64,000 nt of DNA from Ariolimax columbianus (GCA_036924085.1 JAVGWX010000007.1:36326248-36390247), one strand, 5' to 3'; positions 31,446-44,699 are shown, counted from the first letter of the stretch. The notes: generated from the letters alone by a model not told the origin. Translations and numbers: made by a program.

Positions 31446-32549
31446 TCAACAGCAACAGCAACATCAACATCAACAACAACATCAACATCAACAGCAACAT
31501 CAACAGCAACAGCAACATCAACATCAACAGCAACATCAACAACAACATCAACAACAACATCAACAGCAACATAGACAACAACATCAACATCAACAACAAC
31601 ATCAACATCAACAACAACATCAACATCAACAGCAACATCAACAACAACATCAACAACAACATCAACAGCAACATCAACAACAACATCAACAGCAACATCA
31701 ACAACAACATCAACATCAACAGCAACATCAACAACAACATCAACAACAACATCAACATCAACAGCAACATCAACATCAACAACAACATCAACAACAACAT
31801 CAACATCAACAACAACATCAACATCAACAACAACACCAACATCAACATCAACATCAACATCAACATCAACAGCACCATCAACAACAACATCAACAACAAC
31901 ATCAACATCAACATCAACATCAACATCAACAACAACATCAACAACAACATCAACATCAACAGCAACATCAACAACAACATCAACATCAACAGCAACATCA
32001 ACATCAACATCAACAGCAACATCAACAACAACATCAACATCAACAACAACATCAACAACAACATCAACATCAACATCAACAACAACATCAACATCAACAA
32101 CAACATCAACATCAACATCAACAACAACATCAACATCAACAGCAACATCAACAACAACATCAACAACAACATCAACAGCAACATCAACAACAACATCAAC
32201 ATCAACAACAACATCAAGAACAACATCAACATCAACAGCAAAATCAACAACAACATAAACATCAACAGCAACATCAACAACAACATCAACAACAACATCA
32301 ACATCAACAGCAACATCAACAACAACATCAACATCAACAACAACATCAACAACAACATCAACATCAACAGCAACATCAACAAAAACATCAACATCAACAA
32401 CAAGATCAACAACAACATCAACATCAACATCAACAACAACATCAACACCAACAACAACATCAACATCAACATCAACATGAACATCAACATCAACATCAAC
32501 AGCAACATCAACAACAACATCAACAACAACATCAACATCAACAGCAACA

Positions 32550-32585
<36 letters not shown>

Positions 32586-33365
32586 TCAACATCAACAGCA
32601 ACATCAACAACAACATCAACATCAACAGCAACATCAACAACAACATCAACAACAACATCAACATCAACAGCAACATCAACAACAACATCAACATCAAAAA
32701 CAACATCAACAACAACATCCACATCAACATCAACAACAACATCAACATCAACAACAACATCAACATCAACATCAACAACAAAATCAACATAAACATCAAC
32801 ATCAACAGCAACATCAACAACAATATCAACAACAACATCAACATCAACATCAACAACAACATCAACATCAACAACAACATCAACATCAACAGCAACATCA
32901 ACAACAACATCAACATCAACAGCAACATCAACAACAACATCAACAGCAACATCAACAGCAACATCAACAACAACATAAACATCAACAGCAACATCAACAA
33001 CAACATCAACATCAACAGCAACATCAACAACAACATCAATATCAACAACAACATCAACAACAACATCAACATCAACAGCAACATCAACAACAACATCAAC
33101 ATCAACAGCAACATCAACAACAACATCAACAACAACATCAACATCAACAGCAACATCAACAACAACATCAACATCAACAACAACATCAACAACAACATCA
33201 ACATCAACATCAACAACAACATCAACATCAACAACAACATCAACATCAACATCAACAGCAACATCAACAACAACATCAACAACAACATCAACATCAACAG
33301 CAACATCAACAACAACATCAACATCAATAACAACATCAACAACAACATTAACATCAACAGCAACA

Positions 33366-33401
<36 letters not shown>

Positions 33402-34275
33402 TCAACATCAACATCAACAACAACATCAACACCAACAACAACATCAACATCAACATCAACAACAACATCAACATCAACATCAACAACAACATCAACATCA
33501 ACAACAACATCAACAACAACATCAACATCAACATCAACAACAACATCAACACCAACAACAACATCAACATCAACATCAACAACAACATCAACATCAACAT
33601 CAACATCAACAGCAACATCAACCACAACATCAACAACAACATCAACATCAACAGCAACATCAACAACAACATCAACATCAACAACAACATCAACAATAAC
33701 ATCAACATCAACATCAACAGCAACATCAACAACAACATCAACATCAACAGCAACATCAACAACAATATCAACAACAACATCAACATCAACATCAACTACA
33801 ACATCAACATCAACAACAACATCAACAACAACATCAACATCAACAACAACATCAACATCAACAGCAACATCAACAACAACATCAACAGCAACATCAACAG
33901 CAACATCAACAACAACATCAACATCAACATCAACAGCAACATCAACAGCAACATCAACAACAACATCAACAACAACATCAACAGCAACATCAACAACAAC
34001 ATCAACATCAACAACATCATCAACAACAACATCAACATCAACATCAACAACAACATCAACATCAACAGCAACATTAACAACAACATCAACAACAACATCA
34101 ACATCAACAGCAACATCAACAACAACATCAATATCAACAACAACATCAACAACAACATCAACATCAACAACAACATCAACATCAACAACAACATCAACAT
34201 CAACATCAACAACAACATCAACATCAACATCAACAGCAACATCAACAACATCAACAACAACATCAACATCAACAG

Positions 34276-34322
<47 letters not shown>

Positions 34323-34944
34323 TCAACATCAACAGCAACATCAACAACAACATCAACAGCAACAGCAACATCAACAACAACATCAATAGCAACATCAACA
34401 GCAACATCAACAACAACATCAACATCAACATCAACAACAACATCAACATCAACATCAACAACAACATCAACATCAACAGCAACATCAACAACAACATCAA
34501 CAGCAACATCAACAACAACATCAACAACAACATCAACAGCAACATCAACAACAACATCAACATCAACAATAACATCAACAACAACATCAACATATACAGC
34601 AACATCAACAACAACATCAACATCAACAGCAACATCAACAACAACATCAACAGCAACATCAACAGCAACATCAACAACAACATCAACATCAACAGCAACA
34701 TCAACAGCAACATCAACAACAACATCAACAACAACATCAACAGCAACATCAACAACAACATCAACATCAACAACAACTTCAACAACAACATCAACATCAA
34801 CAGCAACATCAACAACAACATCAACATCAACAGCAACATCAACAACAACATCAACAACAACATCAACATCAACATCAACAACAACATCAACATCAACATC
34901 AACAGCAACATCAACAACATCAGCAACAACATCAACATCAACAG

Positions 34945-34991
<47 letters not shown>

Positions 34992-35367
34992 TCAACATCA
35001 ACAGCAACATCAACAACAACATCAACATCAACAGCAACATCAACAACAACATCAACAGCAACATCAACAACAACATCAACATCAACATCAACAACAACAT
35101 CAACATCAACAACAACATCAACAACAACATCAACATCAACAGCAACATCAACAACAACAGCAACATCAACAGCAACATCAACAACAACATCAACATCAAC
35201 AGCAACAACAACATCAACATCAACAATAACATCAACAACAACATCAACATCAACAGCAACATCAACAACAACATCAACATCAACAGCAACATCAACAACA
35301 ACATCAACAGCAACATCAACAGCAACATCAACAACAACATCAACATCAACAGCAACATCAACAGCAT

Positions 35368-35398
<31 letters not shown>

Positions 35399-36321
35399 TT
35401 CAACAACAACATCAACATCAACAGCAACATCAACAACAACATCAACATCAACAGCAACATCAACAACAACATCAACATCAACAACAACATCAACAGCAAC
35501 ATCAACAACAACATCAACATCAACATCAACAGCAACATCAACAACAACATCAACAACAACATCAACATCAACAGCAACATCAACAACAACATCAACATCA
35601 ACAACAACATCAACAACAACATCAACATCAACAGCAACATCAACAACAACATCAACATCAACAGCAACATCACCAACAACATCAACAGCAACATCAACAG
35701 CAACATCAACATAAACATCAACATCAACATCAACAACAACAACAACATCAACATCAACATCAACAACAACATCAACATCAACATCAACAGCAACATCAAC
35801 AACAACATCAACAACAACATCGACATCAACAGCAACATCAACATCAACATCAACATCCACAACAACATCAACAACAACATCAACATCAACAGCAACATCA
35901 ACAACAACAACAACAAACATCAACAGCAACATCAACAACAACATCAACAGCAACATCAACAACAACATCAACATCAACAACAACATCAACAACAACATCA
36001 ACATCAACAACAACATCAACATCAACAACAACATCAACATCAACATCAACAACAACATCAACATCAACATCAACAGCAACAGCAACAACAACATCAACAA
36101 CAACATCAACATCAACAGCAACATCAACAACAACATCAACATCAACAATAACATCAACAACAACATCAACATCAACAGCAACATCAACAACAACATCAAC
36201 ATCAACAGCAACATCAACAACAACATCAACAGCAACATCAACAGCAACATCAACAACAACATCAACATCAACAACAACATCAACATCAACAACAACATCA
36301 ACATCAACATCAACAGCAACA

Positions 36322-36357
<36 letters not shown>

Positions 36358-36657
36358 TCAACAGCAACATCAACATCAACATCAACAACAACATCAACAT
36401 CAACATCAACATCAACATCAACAACAACATCAACATCAACAGCAACATCAACAACAACATCAACAACAACATCAACAGCAACATCAACAACAACATCAAC
36501 ATCAACAACAACATCAAGAACAACATCAACATCAACAGCAACATCAACAACAACATCAACATCAACAGAAACATCAACAACAACATCAACATCAACAGCA
36601 ACATCAACAGCAACATCAACAACAACATCAACATCAACATCAACAACAACATCAACA

Positions 36658-36693
<36 letters not shown>

Positions 36694-37207
36694 TCAACAT
36701 CAACATCAACAACAACATCAACAACAACATCAACAGCAACATCAACAACAACATCAACAACAACATCAACATCAACAGCAACATCAACAACAACATCAAC
36801 ATCAACAACAACATCAACAACAACATCAACATCAACATCAACAACAACATCAACATCAACAGCAACATCAACATCAACAGCAACATCAACAGCAACATCA
36901 ACAACAACATCAACATCAACAACAACATCAACATCAACATCAACAACAACATCAACATCAACATCAACAGCAACATCAACAACAACATCAACATCAACAG
37001 CAACATCAACAACAACATCAACATCAACAACAACATCAACAACAACATCAACATCAACAGCAACATCAACAACAACATCAACATCAACAGCAACATCAAC
37101 AACAACATCAACATCAACATCAACAGCAACATCAACAACAACATCAACATCAACATCAACAACAACATCAACATCAACAGCAACATCAACATCAACATCA
37201 ACAGCAA
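31250..37207. repeat. Six-kilobase CAA/CAT/CAG triplet array
   Basis: Continuous array of CAACAT, CAACAA and CAGCAA blocks. A frequent 30-bp higher-order unit reads, in one frame, HQQQHQHQQQ. Register is almost always kept in multiples of three; a rare one-base shift occurs near 35,912 (caacaaacatc). The strand is nearly free of G except in CAG. The long open frames (NINI, TSTT, QHQQ on plus; VDVD, LMLM on minus) follow from the triplet composition and are not gene evidence. The left edge starts at attcaacagcaacatc, joined to repeat R1. Confidence 0.98.
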
Positions 37208-37439
37208 CTCCGATAAATGATTTGTTCCAAGCAGCAAAGGGCAGCACTTGAGAGTAGCCCAGGTAGCAGACGTCATGAGTTGATGAAGAATGATGGCATT
37301 TTTGTTCGTTTCAAAATCGACAGACATTAATTACACAGATGAATGGTTATATATCTAGAGAGTGGATCTAGAAAAACTGTTCTTCCGTCCACAGACAGAC
37401 CCTCTTGTCTGATAATGGACAACTCATCACACCACAATT
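37208..37439. other. No recognisable feature
   Basis: Unique-looking flank of the large array. Confidence 0.4.
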
Positions 37440-37613
37440 TAGTGGCACAAGGCTGCCGAAGACTGATTTGTCGGACCGAAAGGTGCAAATATCATAGCCA
37501 AGCTGTAAACTAGCGACACACCGCATTCCGTTCTCTGGACTACATCCTGCTACTTCCGAAGACCTGTTTAGGACTTGGCAGCGTGAGATAGAGCACGAAC
37601 ACAGAAAAAGAAG
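37440..37613 (+). mobile_element. SINE type A, 3' half
   Basis: Contains tcggaccgaaaggtgcaaat, agctgtaaactagcgacac, cattccgttctctggacta and a gaacacagaaaaagaag tail. Confidence 0.8.
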
Positions 37614-38689
37614 TGGCACAATAAGATAAAGTCCCGATGCGATCAAGAACAAAAGATGTATTAAACATATGGCTCACAAAGGAACACATTCCAATTAACG
37701 AAATATATTTAAAACCTAAATTATGTTCTTTGTAAACGGTAGCGAAAGACAAAGAAATTTGATATTGACCAGTTAGTAGAGGAGCTTGGTTATGTTTGAG
37801 ACTGTCACCTACCACTCAAACTCAAACCCAAGACCTATTTTGGTTAAAAGTTAAAGGATCAGGTTGCAGCTGATGATAAAACTCAAACTACGCGATGTCA
37901 TATAACTTACCTTTCCTTCGCTGGCAAAAATAAGCAAAGTTTACTGAGCTGAATGTGATGACCGTGTGTTAAAAGAGGAAGAAGACAATGGACAAAAGGA
38001 TGGTTTGCGTTTCGTTAAGCCGAGAGCCCATCAATTGATTAGACCCGTCAGACGCTTCAATAAAGTGAGAAATAGACTTTATGTATGCTGCTTTCAACGA
38101 ACAAAGTTATTTGTATTTCTTAAATTATCTGCAAGATAGAATCACTGCATATTATGTAAATAGCTGTAGAATTCTCCTCAAACGATATTTGAAGATACGC
38201 CTCTGGCTCCCCAAAGCTGTGCTATTTTTGCAATTACAGTAAATTATGCTTTGTAGGGACACAATAATGATGTCGAAATGAAAGGTACGCAGGAAAATAG
38301 CCTGCCGCTTTAACGACTGTAACTGCATAATTGAAAATTGTAAAGTCACAATGACATGGAACAAATGAACACATTTTTAGGGATTCGTGTAAAGGCTCTT
38401 GGCATGTTAGATGGAGTTTGAAAGCACATGTTTCAGAATGGGAACTCAAATTACAAAAGCTGAAAGGTGTCTCACATCTTCTGTTACTTTACGTTATCTT
38501 CTGTTTAGTAAAGTAGAGATATCAGGGCTCAAGGCAGACATATAGGCGCTCAGTATGTAACATATATGCATGCACGTGACAATAACTACCAAGAGAACTT
38601 TATACAACACGATTTTCGTCACGACACTATGCTAACAATGTTAAAACTGGACACTAACATCAAATGAAAAACGTCACATCGTAATAGCA
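37614..38689. other. No recognisable gene
   Basis: About 1.1 kb of AT-rich sequence. No element, conserved frame or tandem repeat seen. Confidence 0.5.
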
Positions 38690-38832
38690 GAAATAAAAGG
38701 CCTGCGAAAAATACTGGGTGTCAGAAACGATAAGATCAGGGGACTAGTGGGAACAACACCAGTATTAGACTACATCAAAAGACAGCAACTAATATGGTTT
38801 GACCACGTAACAGGGCAACCATCACTAAACAC
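38690..38832 (+). pseudogene. LINE RT C-terminal fragment
   Basis: GLRKILGVRNDKIRGLVGTT then PVLDYIKRQQLIWFDHV. This is an uninterrupted relative of the minus-strand fragment at 28.6 kb. Confidence 0.75.
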
Positions 38833-38839
38833 ACAGTAC

Positions 38840-41190
38840 CTCAGGTGCACTGGTCAGTAGCACCTATGTTCAGTTTATTAAATAGATGGTAGCTCAGTCG
38901 GTTGTGGCCTGTGCGGAGTCTGAAGACTACCACCTGCTTTCTGCTCTTCATTTGGCAAAAGCCAGTGTAGCCAGTATGATCTGTTTCCCAGTTGTCCCTG
39001 TATCCAGCTCTAATAGGCCTTTTGGACTCTTCGTAGGTCACACTTGGATATGGTTGCGGTTGTTGTGGTTGTTGAATGCCCACAATGAGTAAGATTACTC
39101 TTGTGTGTGACCTGAAAAGGAGGTTAAGTGGCGGATTGTTGTAGCTTTCCTCATATCACGAGCGTGCTGATGAAGGTGAACTGGGGCCCTCTAGGTGATT
39201 GTGCTAAGCTTAGCTTCATCTGCGTGTTTGCTCACTACTGTGGGGATCACGTCTATCCCTCACTTGTCTTTCACGAAAACAGCCCATTTCCAGGAAGAAC
39301 TACGAGGAAGCCAAGGTAAGGCGCTTGGACAGTATATTTTGCCTGAACCTGACTAACATTTCTGATCAGTATGTTTTGCCTAAACCTGACTAACATTTCT
39401 GATCAGTATGTTGTGCCTGAACCTGACTAACATTTCTGATCAGTTTTCTTTGCCTAAACCTGACTAACATTTCTGATCAGTATGTTGTGCCTGAACCTGA
39501 CTAACATTTCTGATCAGTATGTTTTGCCTAAACCTGACTAACATTTCTGATCAGTATGTTGTGCCTGAACCTGACTAACATTTCTGATCAGTATGTTTTG
39601 CCTAAACCTGACTAACAATTCTGATCAGTATGTTGTGCCTGAACCTGACTAATATTTCTGATCAGTATGTTGTGCCTGAACCTGACTAACATTTCTGATC
39701 AGTATATTTTGCCTGAACCTGACTAACATTTCTGATCAGTATGTTTTGCCTGAACCTGACTAACATTTCTGATCAGTATGTTGTGCCTGAACCTGACTAA
39801 CATTTCTGATCAGTATGTTTTGCCTGAACCTGACTAACATTTCTGATCAGTATGTTTTGCCTGAACCTGACTAACATTTCTGATCAGTATGTTGTGCCTG
39901 AACCTGACTAACATTTCTGATCAGTATGTTTTGCCTGAACCTGACTAACATTTCTGATCAGTATGTTTTGCCTGAACCTGACTAACATTTCTGATCAGTA
40001 TGTTGTGCCTGAACCTGACTAACATTTCTGATCAGTATGTTTTGCCTGAACCTGACTAACATTTCTGATCAGTATGTTGTGCCTGAACCTGACTAACATT
40101 TCTGATCAGTATGTTTTGCCTGAACCTGACTAACATTTCTGATCAGTATGTTTTGCCTGAACCTGACTAACATTTCTGATCAGTATGTTTTGCCTGAACC
40201 TGACTAACATTTCTGATCAGTATGTTTTGCCTGAACCTGACTAACATTTCTGATCAGTATGTTGTGCCTGAACCTGACTAACATTTCTGATCAGTATGTT
40301 TTGCCTGAACCTGACTAACATTTCTGATCAGTATGTTTTGCCTGAACCTGACTAACATTTCTGATCAGTATGTTGTGCCTGAACCTGACTAACATTTCTG
40401 ATCAGTATGTTTTGCCTGAACCTGACTAACATTTCTGATCAGTATGTTTTGCCTGAACCTGACTAACATTTCTGATCAGTATGTTTTGCCTGAACCTGAC
40501 TAACATTTCTGATCAGTATGTTGTGCCTGAACCTGACTAACATTTCTGATCAGTATATTTTGCCTGAACCTGACTAACATTTCTGATCAGTATGTTTTGC
40601 CTGAACCTGACTAACATTTCTGATCAGTATGTTTTGCCTGAACCTGACTAACATTTCTGATCAGTATGTTGTGCCTGAACCTGACTAACATTTCTGATCA
40701 GTATGTTTTGCCTGAACCTGACTAACATTTCTGATCAGTATGTTTTGCCTGAACCTGACTAACATTTCTGATCAGTATGTTTTGCTTGAACCTGACTAAC
40801 ATTTCTGATCAGTATGTTATGCCTGACCAGACGTTAGTCTTCCTTTCCCTCTGGTTATGGTAACCCTCTTTCGCCAGTTTTTCTGCCTCTTCATTTTCTT
40901 AGATGTGACAGTGGGACGGGATTCCTTGTGCTATGACTCTTCTGAGTTTGGACTGCAGACACAGTTGACAGAGTGCTGATGTTAAGTCATTTGGTATACT
41001 ATACGAGTCGTGCATAGGGTTTACTTCAATCAATGATCCTGACGTCACGATTTCGAATTCGCCCGTCATTAGAACATCAAGTAGAGATAAGTGATCAGTG
41101 CAGTCAACAATAACTAACCGGCGGGAGATGATGTCACTATTATTGACGGAGCAGCATTCTACAGTCTGCAGGAGTTTAAGTGAAACTATA
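38840..41190 (-). pseudogene. RNase H and C-terminal domain of family B LINE, split by the 37-bp array
   Basis: Read on the minus strand. The RNase H remnant at about 41,180-40,860 has PNDLTSALCQLCLQSKLRRV, then IPSHCHI, ENEEAEKLAKEG (the PSHCGI-GNE-AD-LAKEG motif). Next is the 37-bp array (40,818-39,330), then the R1 spacer (39,330-39,100) and a CAA/CCA-rich stretch (IQQPQQPQP). The C-terminal domain follows: PSVTYEESKRPIRAGY, NWETDHTGYT, QVVVFRLRTGHNRLSYHLFN and KLNIGATDQCT (39,035-38,845). Normally RNase H is followed closely by the VTY-EAK segment, so the R1 spacer is an extra part of this subfamily or an insertion. Confidence 0.8.
39330..40818. repeat. 37-bp minisatellite, 40 units
   Basis: cagtat(a/g)ttttgcctga, then acctgactaacatttctgat. 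First motif at 39,330 and last at 40,810, exactly 40 x 37 bp apart. Two main variants, ttttgcc and ttgtgcc, are interspersed. Flanked on both sides by RNase H LINE/R1 sequence. Confidence 0.98.
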
Positions 41191-41280
41191 GTCGAATAGG
41201 GAGTTATATCTGCGATACTGATAGTGGTTTATATTGCCACCGAGCTACCAAAAAACCATTTTTTTTTAAAATGAGGGCTC

Positions 41281-41582
41281 AAGACGCTGAGCAGCGCATG
41301 AGCTGCAGCGGTCAGCGACTCATTGCTGACTGCTAGCGTCAGGGCCAGCGAACCACCTCTGCGCGGAGGTGTTGAAGGGATTGAAGAGGGAATGCTAACC
41401 CGGTACTAAAAAATGTGCTTGCTGAAGTCGGATGTGTTGGATCGAAAGGTGCAAATATCGATGTCAAGCAGTAAACTACGACACAACGCATTCCGTTCTC
41501 TGGACTACACTCTGCTACTTAAGCCCTTTGAGGGTTTGGTAGTGGGAGATTGAGAACGAACGAAGCCAAGCAAAGCCAAAAT
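41281..41582 (+). mobile_element. SINE type A copy
   Basis: agacgctgagcagcgcatga to gagaacgaacgaagccaagc. An internal deletion removes the tctacacctccac segment. Confidence 0.9.
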
Positions 41583-41901
41583 TTAAAAAATATACTAACT
41601 CAAATGTCACTGAAATTAGGTCAGATAGTCACCATCATCATGTAGCATGTCCTTTGTAGACGTCGCTCTCATCACAGCCAGCCGATGTGAATCTCGATCT
41701 GAAGTCGATTTTCCCGCCTGCTCCAAGTTCATGTTTAGAGTATCCTTGATATCTTATATCCACCTTTGCCTTGGTCGACCCCTGCGTCGCCTTTCAGGCA
41801 CCATGCCCTCCATGACCGTTCTTTCCAGTACGTCATGACGTTTGACGTACAAAAATCATTTATAAACCAGTTTTCTTCAACATTCATGTCTTCTAGGATG
41901 G

Positions 41902-41914
41902 TCACTTTATTTAT
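41902..41914. repeat. Target-site duplication, left copy
   Basis: TCACTTTATTTAT, repeated exactly at 42,472-42,484 on the other side of the Penelope-like insertion. Confidence 0.85.
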
Positions 41915-42471
41915 GAGAAAAAAACATGAAAAAAACTAGTAAAAGTTGATTAAGGTTGAGCTTAATCAAAATTTTAAAATGGGTATGGTCAGATACCGCA
42001 CCGAGACGAGAACACAAACAAAACCTACGTTACGACCAATAGGCCTTCATCAGGGACAACAACACTGAACTAACAAATCAACACATAAGAAAAAATGGTC
42101 AACTCATCTGTTTCAGGCAGTAGACGCTTTCTGTCTAAGCGACCGGTTGTGCCAAGTGCTCGATTGAAACTGAAATAGGAGCGGTCAAACAAAAAGTGGC
42201 GGAATATGCCTGATAAGCCAAGCGTGGCCAAATAGTGGTCCAGATAGGAGAACAATGAGAAGGCAATATAAGCCGGGAGGGCGTGATATTGATATAAGAG
42301 AGGGGGGAAGAGAACTGATGGAAGAATGGGGGAGGCGTGGGGGGGGGGGGGGGGAAAGGAAGACAAATAGATGGGGGCCAGTGTGAGGGTTTAAGAAAAA
42401 GTATGGAAGATATTAATACCATGTGGTTGGAGACAGCCCATACTCGAGATAAGTCTGTTCTCAAAGGCGAA
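41915..42471 (-). mobile_element. 5'-truncated Penelope-like element, second copy
   Basis: Reverse complement of 14,330-14,880: the last codons of the GIY-YIG protein (LENRLISSMGCLQPHGIN), a C run seen as G at about 42,339-42,354, and the 3' UTR with the CTGATGA motif at 42,028-42,053. Truncated inside the nuclease domain. A 13-bp duplication flanks it. Confidence 0.9.
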
Positions 42472-42660
42472 TCACTTTATTTATCCAATACATTTTTAAG
42501 ATTGTTCTGTTACATTTTGTTTACAACGTTCCAATTTTCTTCCTTGCTACTTGTGTCATAGTTCAAGTCTCGCATCCATACATTGCCACAGGAAATATGC
42601 GTGTTCTCAGGATCTTCAGTTTTAGTTTGTACACACAGAAAATGCACAGATTTTGACAAT

Positions 42661-42844
42661 ATAAACCTCTACTCAGATTTTACTGGGAAACACGGAGAAG
42701 CAAGAGGTAGATTCATTGATATACCTTGCTAGTAATACAGACAAACTTGGTGCTACTGATGGAGCTATGAAATTAGGAAACCAAAGAACGAGAGGGGTCG
42801 TTTAGTGCTTTAGGGAATTTGGGGAAATCGAAACAAGTTTTGTT
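42661..42844. other. Unassigned interval
   Basis: No feature recognised. Confidence 0.4.
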
Positions 42845-43500
42845 AGTTAGTTAGTTTTCTTTCCACTTCGGCCGTTTAGCGTCGTGGTGAGCATGAGTCG
42901 TCTGTCCTGCGCCAAGTGCGTTGCCTCGGTCAATGTGAGCCGTTGTCGTTGCACAATCACTCTAATGTCATCTATCCATCTACCTCGCGGCCTCACCCTT
43001 GCCCTGTAGCCAGATCTGCCAGCATTGTAAGCCATCAGTGGAAGATGGTGATGTTGCATTCTCATAAGATGACCAAACCAAATTATGTTCTGCCTGGAAA
43101 TGTATTCTGTACAAGACGTAGTGCCGACCATTCTTCGAATGTCGTCATTCCGCATTGTCTCTTCTGGTAACACCGATGACTTTCCTCAAACACTTCATTT
43201 CACAAGTCGAAATTCTGCTCTCGCACGCCCTTCACAGAGGCCATGTTTGGCACTGGTAGCACAAAATCGGCATAAATATACTATTTATCAGCTGTTGCTT
43301 TGTTGCCAAACTAATGCTCGAGTGTCTAAGTAATGGGGACAGCTGATAAGTCTTTCTGACACCTTGTCTCGATTTCCCTGTCGATCCTACCGTCTGCCGA
43401 AAAAATACTGCCCAAATACTTGAAATCACGGACCTGTTGAAGAGCAATGACATTTAGACCAATCTTGAGTGACAGGTTTTGTCCGCCACAAATTACAGAA
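42845..43500 (-). pseudogene. LINE RT thumb and C-terminal region
   Basis: Minus strand: LQQVRDFKYLGSIFSADGRI then DREIETRCQK (about 43,440-43,355), ATKQQLINSIFMPILCYQCQ and TWPL (about 43,290-43,235), EETMRNDDIRRMVGTT, YISRQNIIWFGHLMRMQHHH (about 43,110), RARVRPRGRWIDDIRVIVQR, LTLTEATHLAQDRRL (to about 42,885). The order fits a non-LTR RT from thumb to end. Frameshifts separate the blocks. A decayed relative lies at 16.2-16.7 kb. Confidence 0.85.
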
Positions 43501-43959
43501 CTTCAACTCCAATCTAAATTCCGCCCTATTGTCCGGCTCTGTGACGTGGGGAACAAAGAAAAATAAAAAAGGTCCAAGCTTTCATCAATGGATACTTGCG
43601 CCGATTTGAGGAAATAAATGTCATGATAAAGTCACCAATATAGAACATTGGAGGAAAGAGCAGGACACATGCCACTGAGACTAAACATAAAAGAAGGCGT
43701 TGGCCAAAGATTGAACACACATGAAAACCAAATGATAGCATTACAAGGCAGCTACTATTCCGGAAACCTCAGGTCATGAGAAGTAGGGGCAAAACTAAAC
43801 AATCATTGAGAAGAGAAGTCGAGACTAAAAACGGCACAAAAGACTTGGGGGTGGGGTGGAGCGTTAGAAGCTAGAAATAATGGCGCATGACAGGAACACT
43901 TGGCGAGTATTTGTTGGGGAACTATGTTTCGCAGGGAGTTGAATGGTTTTGATTGATAT
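43501..43959. other. No recognisable gene
   Basis: Some upstream RT sequence may extend here, but it is unreadable. Confidence 0.4.
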
Positions 43960-44690
43960 TAGTAGGCCCTTTTAGTTATGACTACTATAGGGTAATAAGA
44001 CCTTGGAGTTGTAAACAAAACGTTATACTTAGATTGTTTTCTTGTTTCTCCTTGTGGCGTTGTCGTTTTAATTCTATGTGTTGCAAGAACGCCTCTTCAT
44101 TAAGCGTGTTGTGTCCCTTCAGGACGCATCTCTACTTGGTTCAGTCTGCGGCTTTGTCTTCCCATGATGTCAGAGCCAAGTCTAGGACTTTCATATTACG
44201 CTTACTCACATCTTTGAAACTCAACTCTGTTCGGTCGGCTGTACCCATACTATCGGCCAACTGTCCGTAGAGCATATCTTTACGAATACGACCATCATCG
44301 ACCATCATCGACCATCATCCATGCAACAACCGTTACCAAGCCGCCACAGTCTTCGCTATTTAAGGAAAGTGTACATGATTGGGAGACATGTGCGAAAGTG
44401 TTCATGCTTGGGAGACATGTGCGAAAGTGTATCTCTACATGTGTCACTTTGTCCAGCCATGCAATTCCAAAAATGGATCGCTGGCGCCGTAACTGGGAGG
44501 TGTTATGCCTGTGTTCTTGTTTGGCACAGGCTTGTTGAAGTTTTGCTACCATATACAAGTAGAAGTGTACTGACGACACATGTATTGTAGACCTTGGCCT
44601 TGGTATGTGACTTGTTGAAAGGCGAGCAAATGTAGCAGGAGCTTTGCCAATGCGACTGTCCATTTCTGGTTCTAGAGAGAGAGAGCTTGT
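43960..44690 (-). pseudogene. Family A LINE RT C-terminal region and 3' UTR
   Basis: Minus strand: PEMDSRIGKAPATFARL (about 44,670), AKQEHRHNTSQLRRQRSIFG and IAWLDKVTHVEIHFRTCLPS (44,525-44,400), DDGR repeated, RKDMLYGQLADS (about 44,285), FKDVSKRNMKVLDLAL, then a tail resembling the family A 3' UTR near 43,990. The MDDGR block is tandemly triplicated at the DNA level. Confidence 0.8.
44291..44322. repeat. 10-bp repeat, 3 units, in the RT MDDGR motif
   Basis: gaccatcatc repeated three times. The related RT copies show this motif once. Confidence 0.9.
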
Positions 44691-44699
44691 CGAATGATG

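Larger units (their letters stand above)
41640..42660 (-). pseudogene. LINE RT interrupted by a Penelope-like insertion
   Basis: Minus strand: thumb piece KLKILRTRIFPVAMYGCETW then TMTQVARKKI (42,640-42,520). After the insertion comes WLINDFCTSKRHDVLERTVM, EGMVPERRRRGRPRQRWIYD then IKDTLNMNLEQAGK and SDRDSHRLAVMRATSTKDML (41,885-41,640), the standard tail of a non-LTR RT. Joining the sequence over the insertion restores the expected block order, but stops remain. Confidence 0.8.

Noticed and set aside
31190..37327. Open frames up to about 2,045 codons (VDVD, LMLM, NINI types) over the large array
   Set aside because: They follow from triplet composition, occur in several frames on both strands at once, and have no non-repeat domain. 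Not gene evidence.
13215..40818. CRISPR array possibility for the regular arrays
   Set aside because: Units are contiguous direct repeats without unique spacers, in a eukaryotic transposon context.
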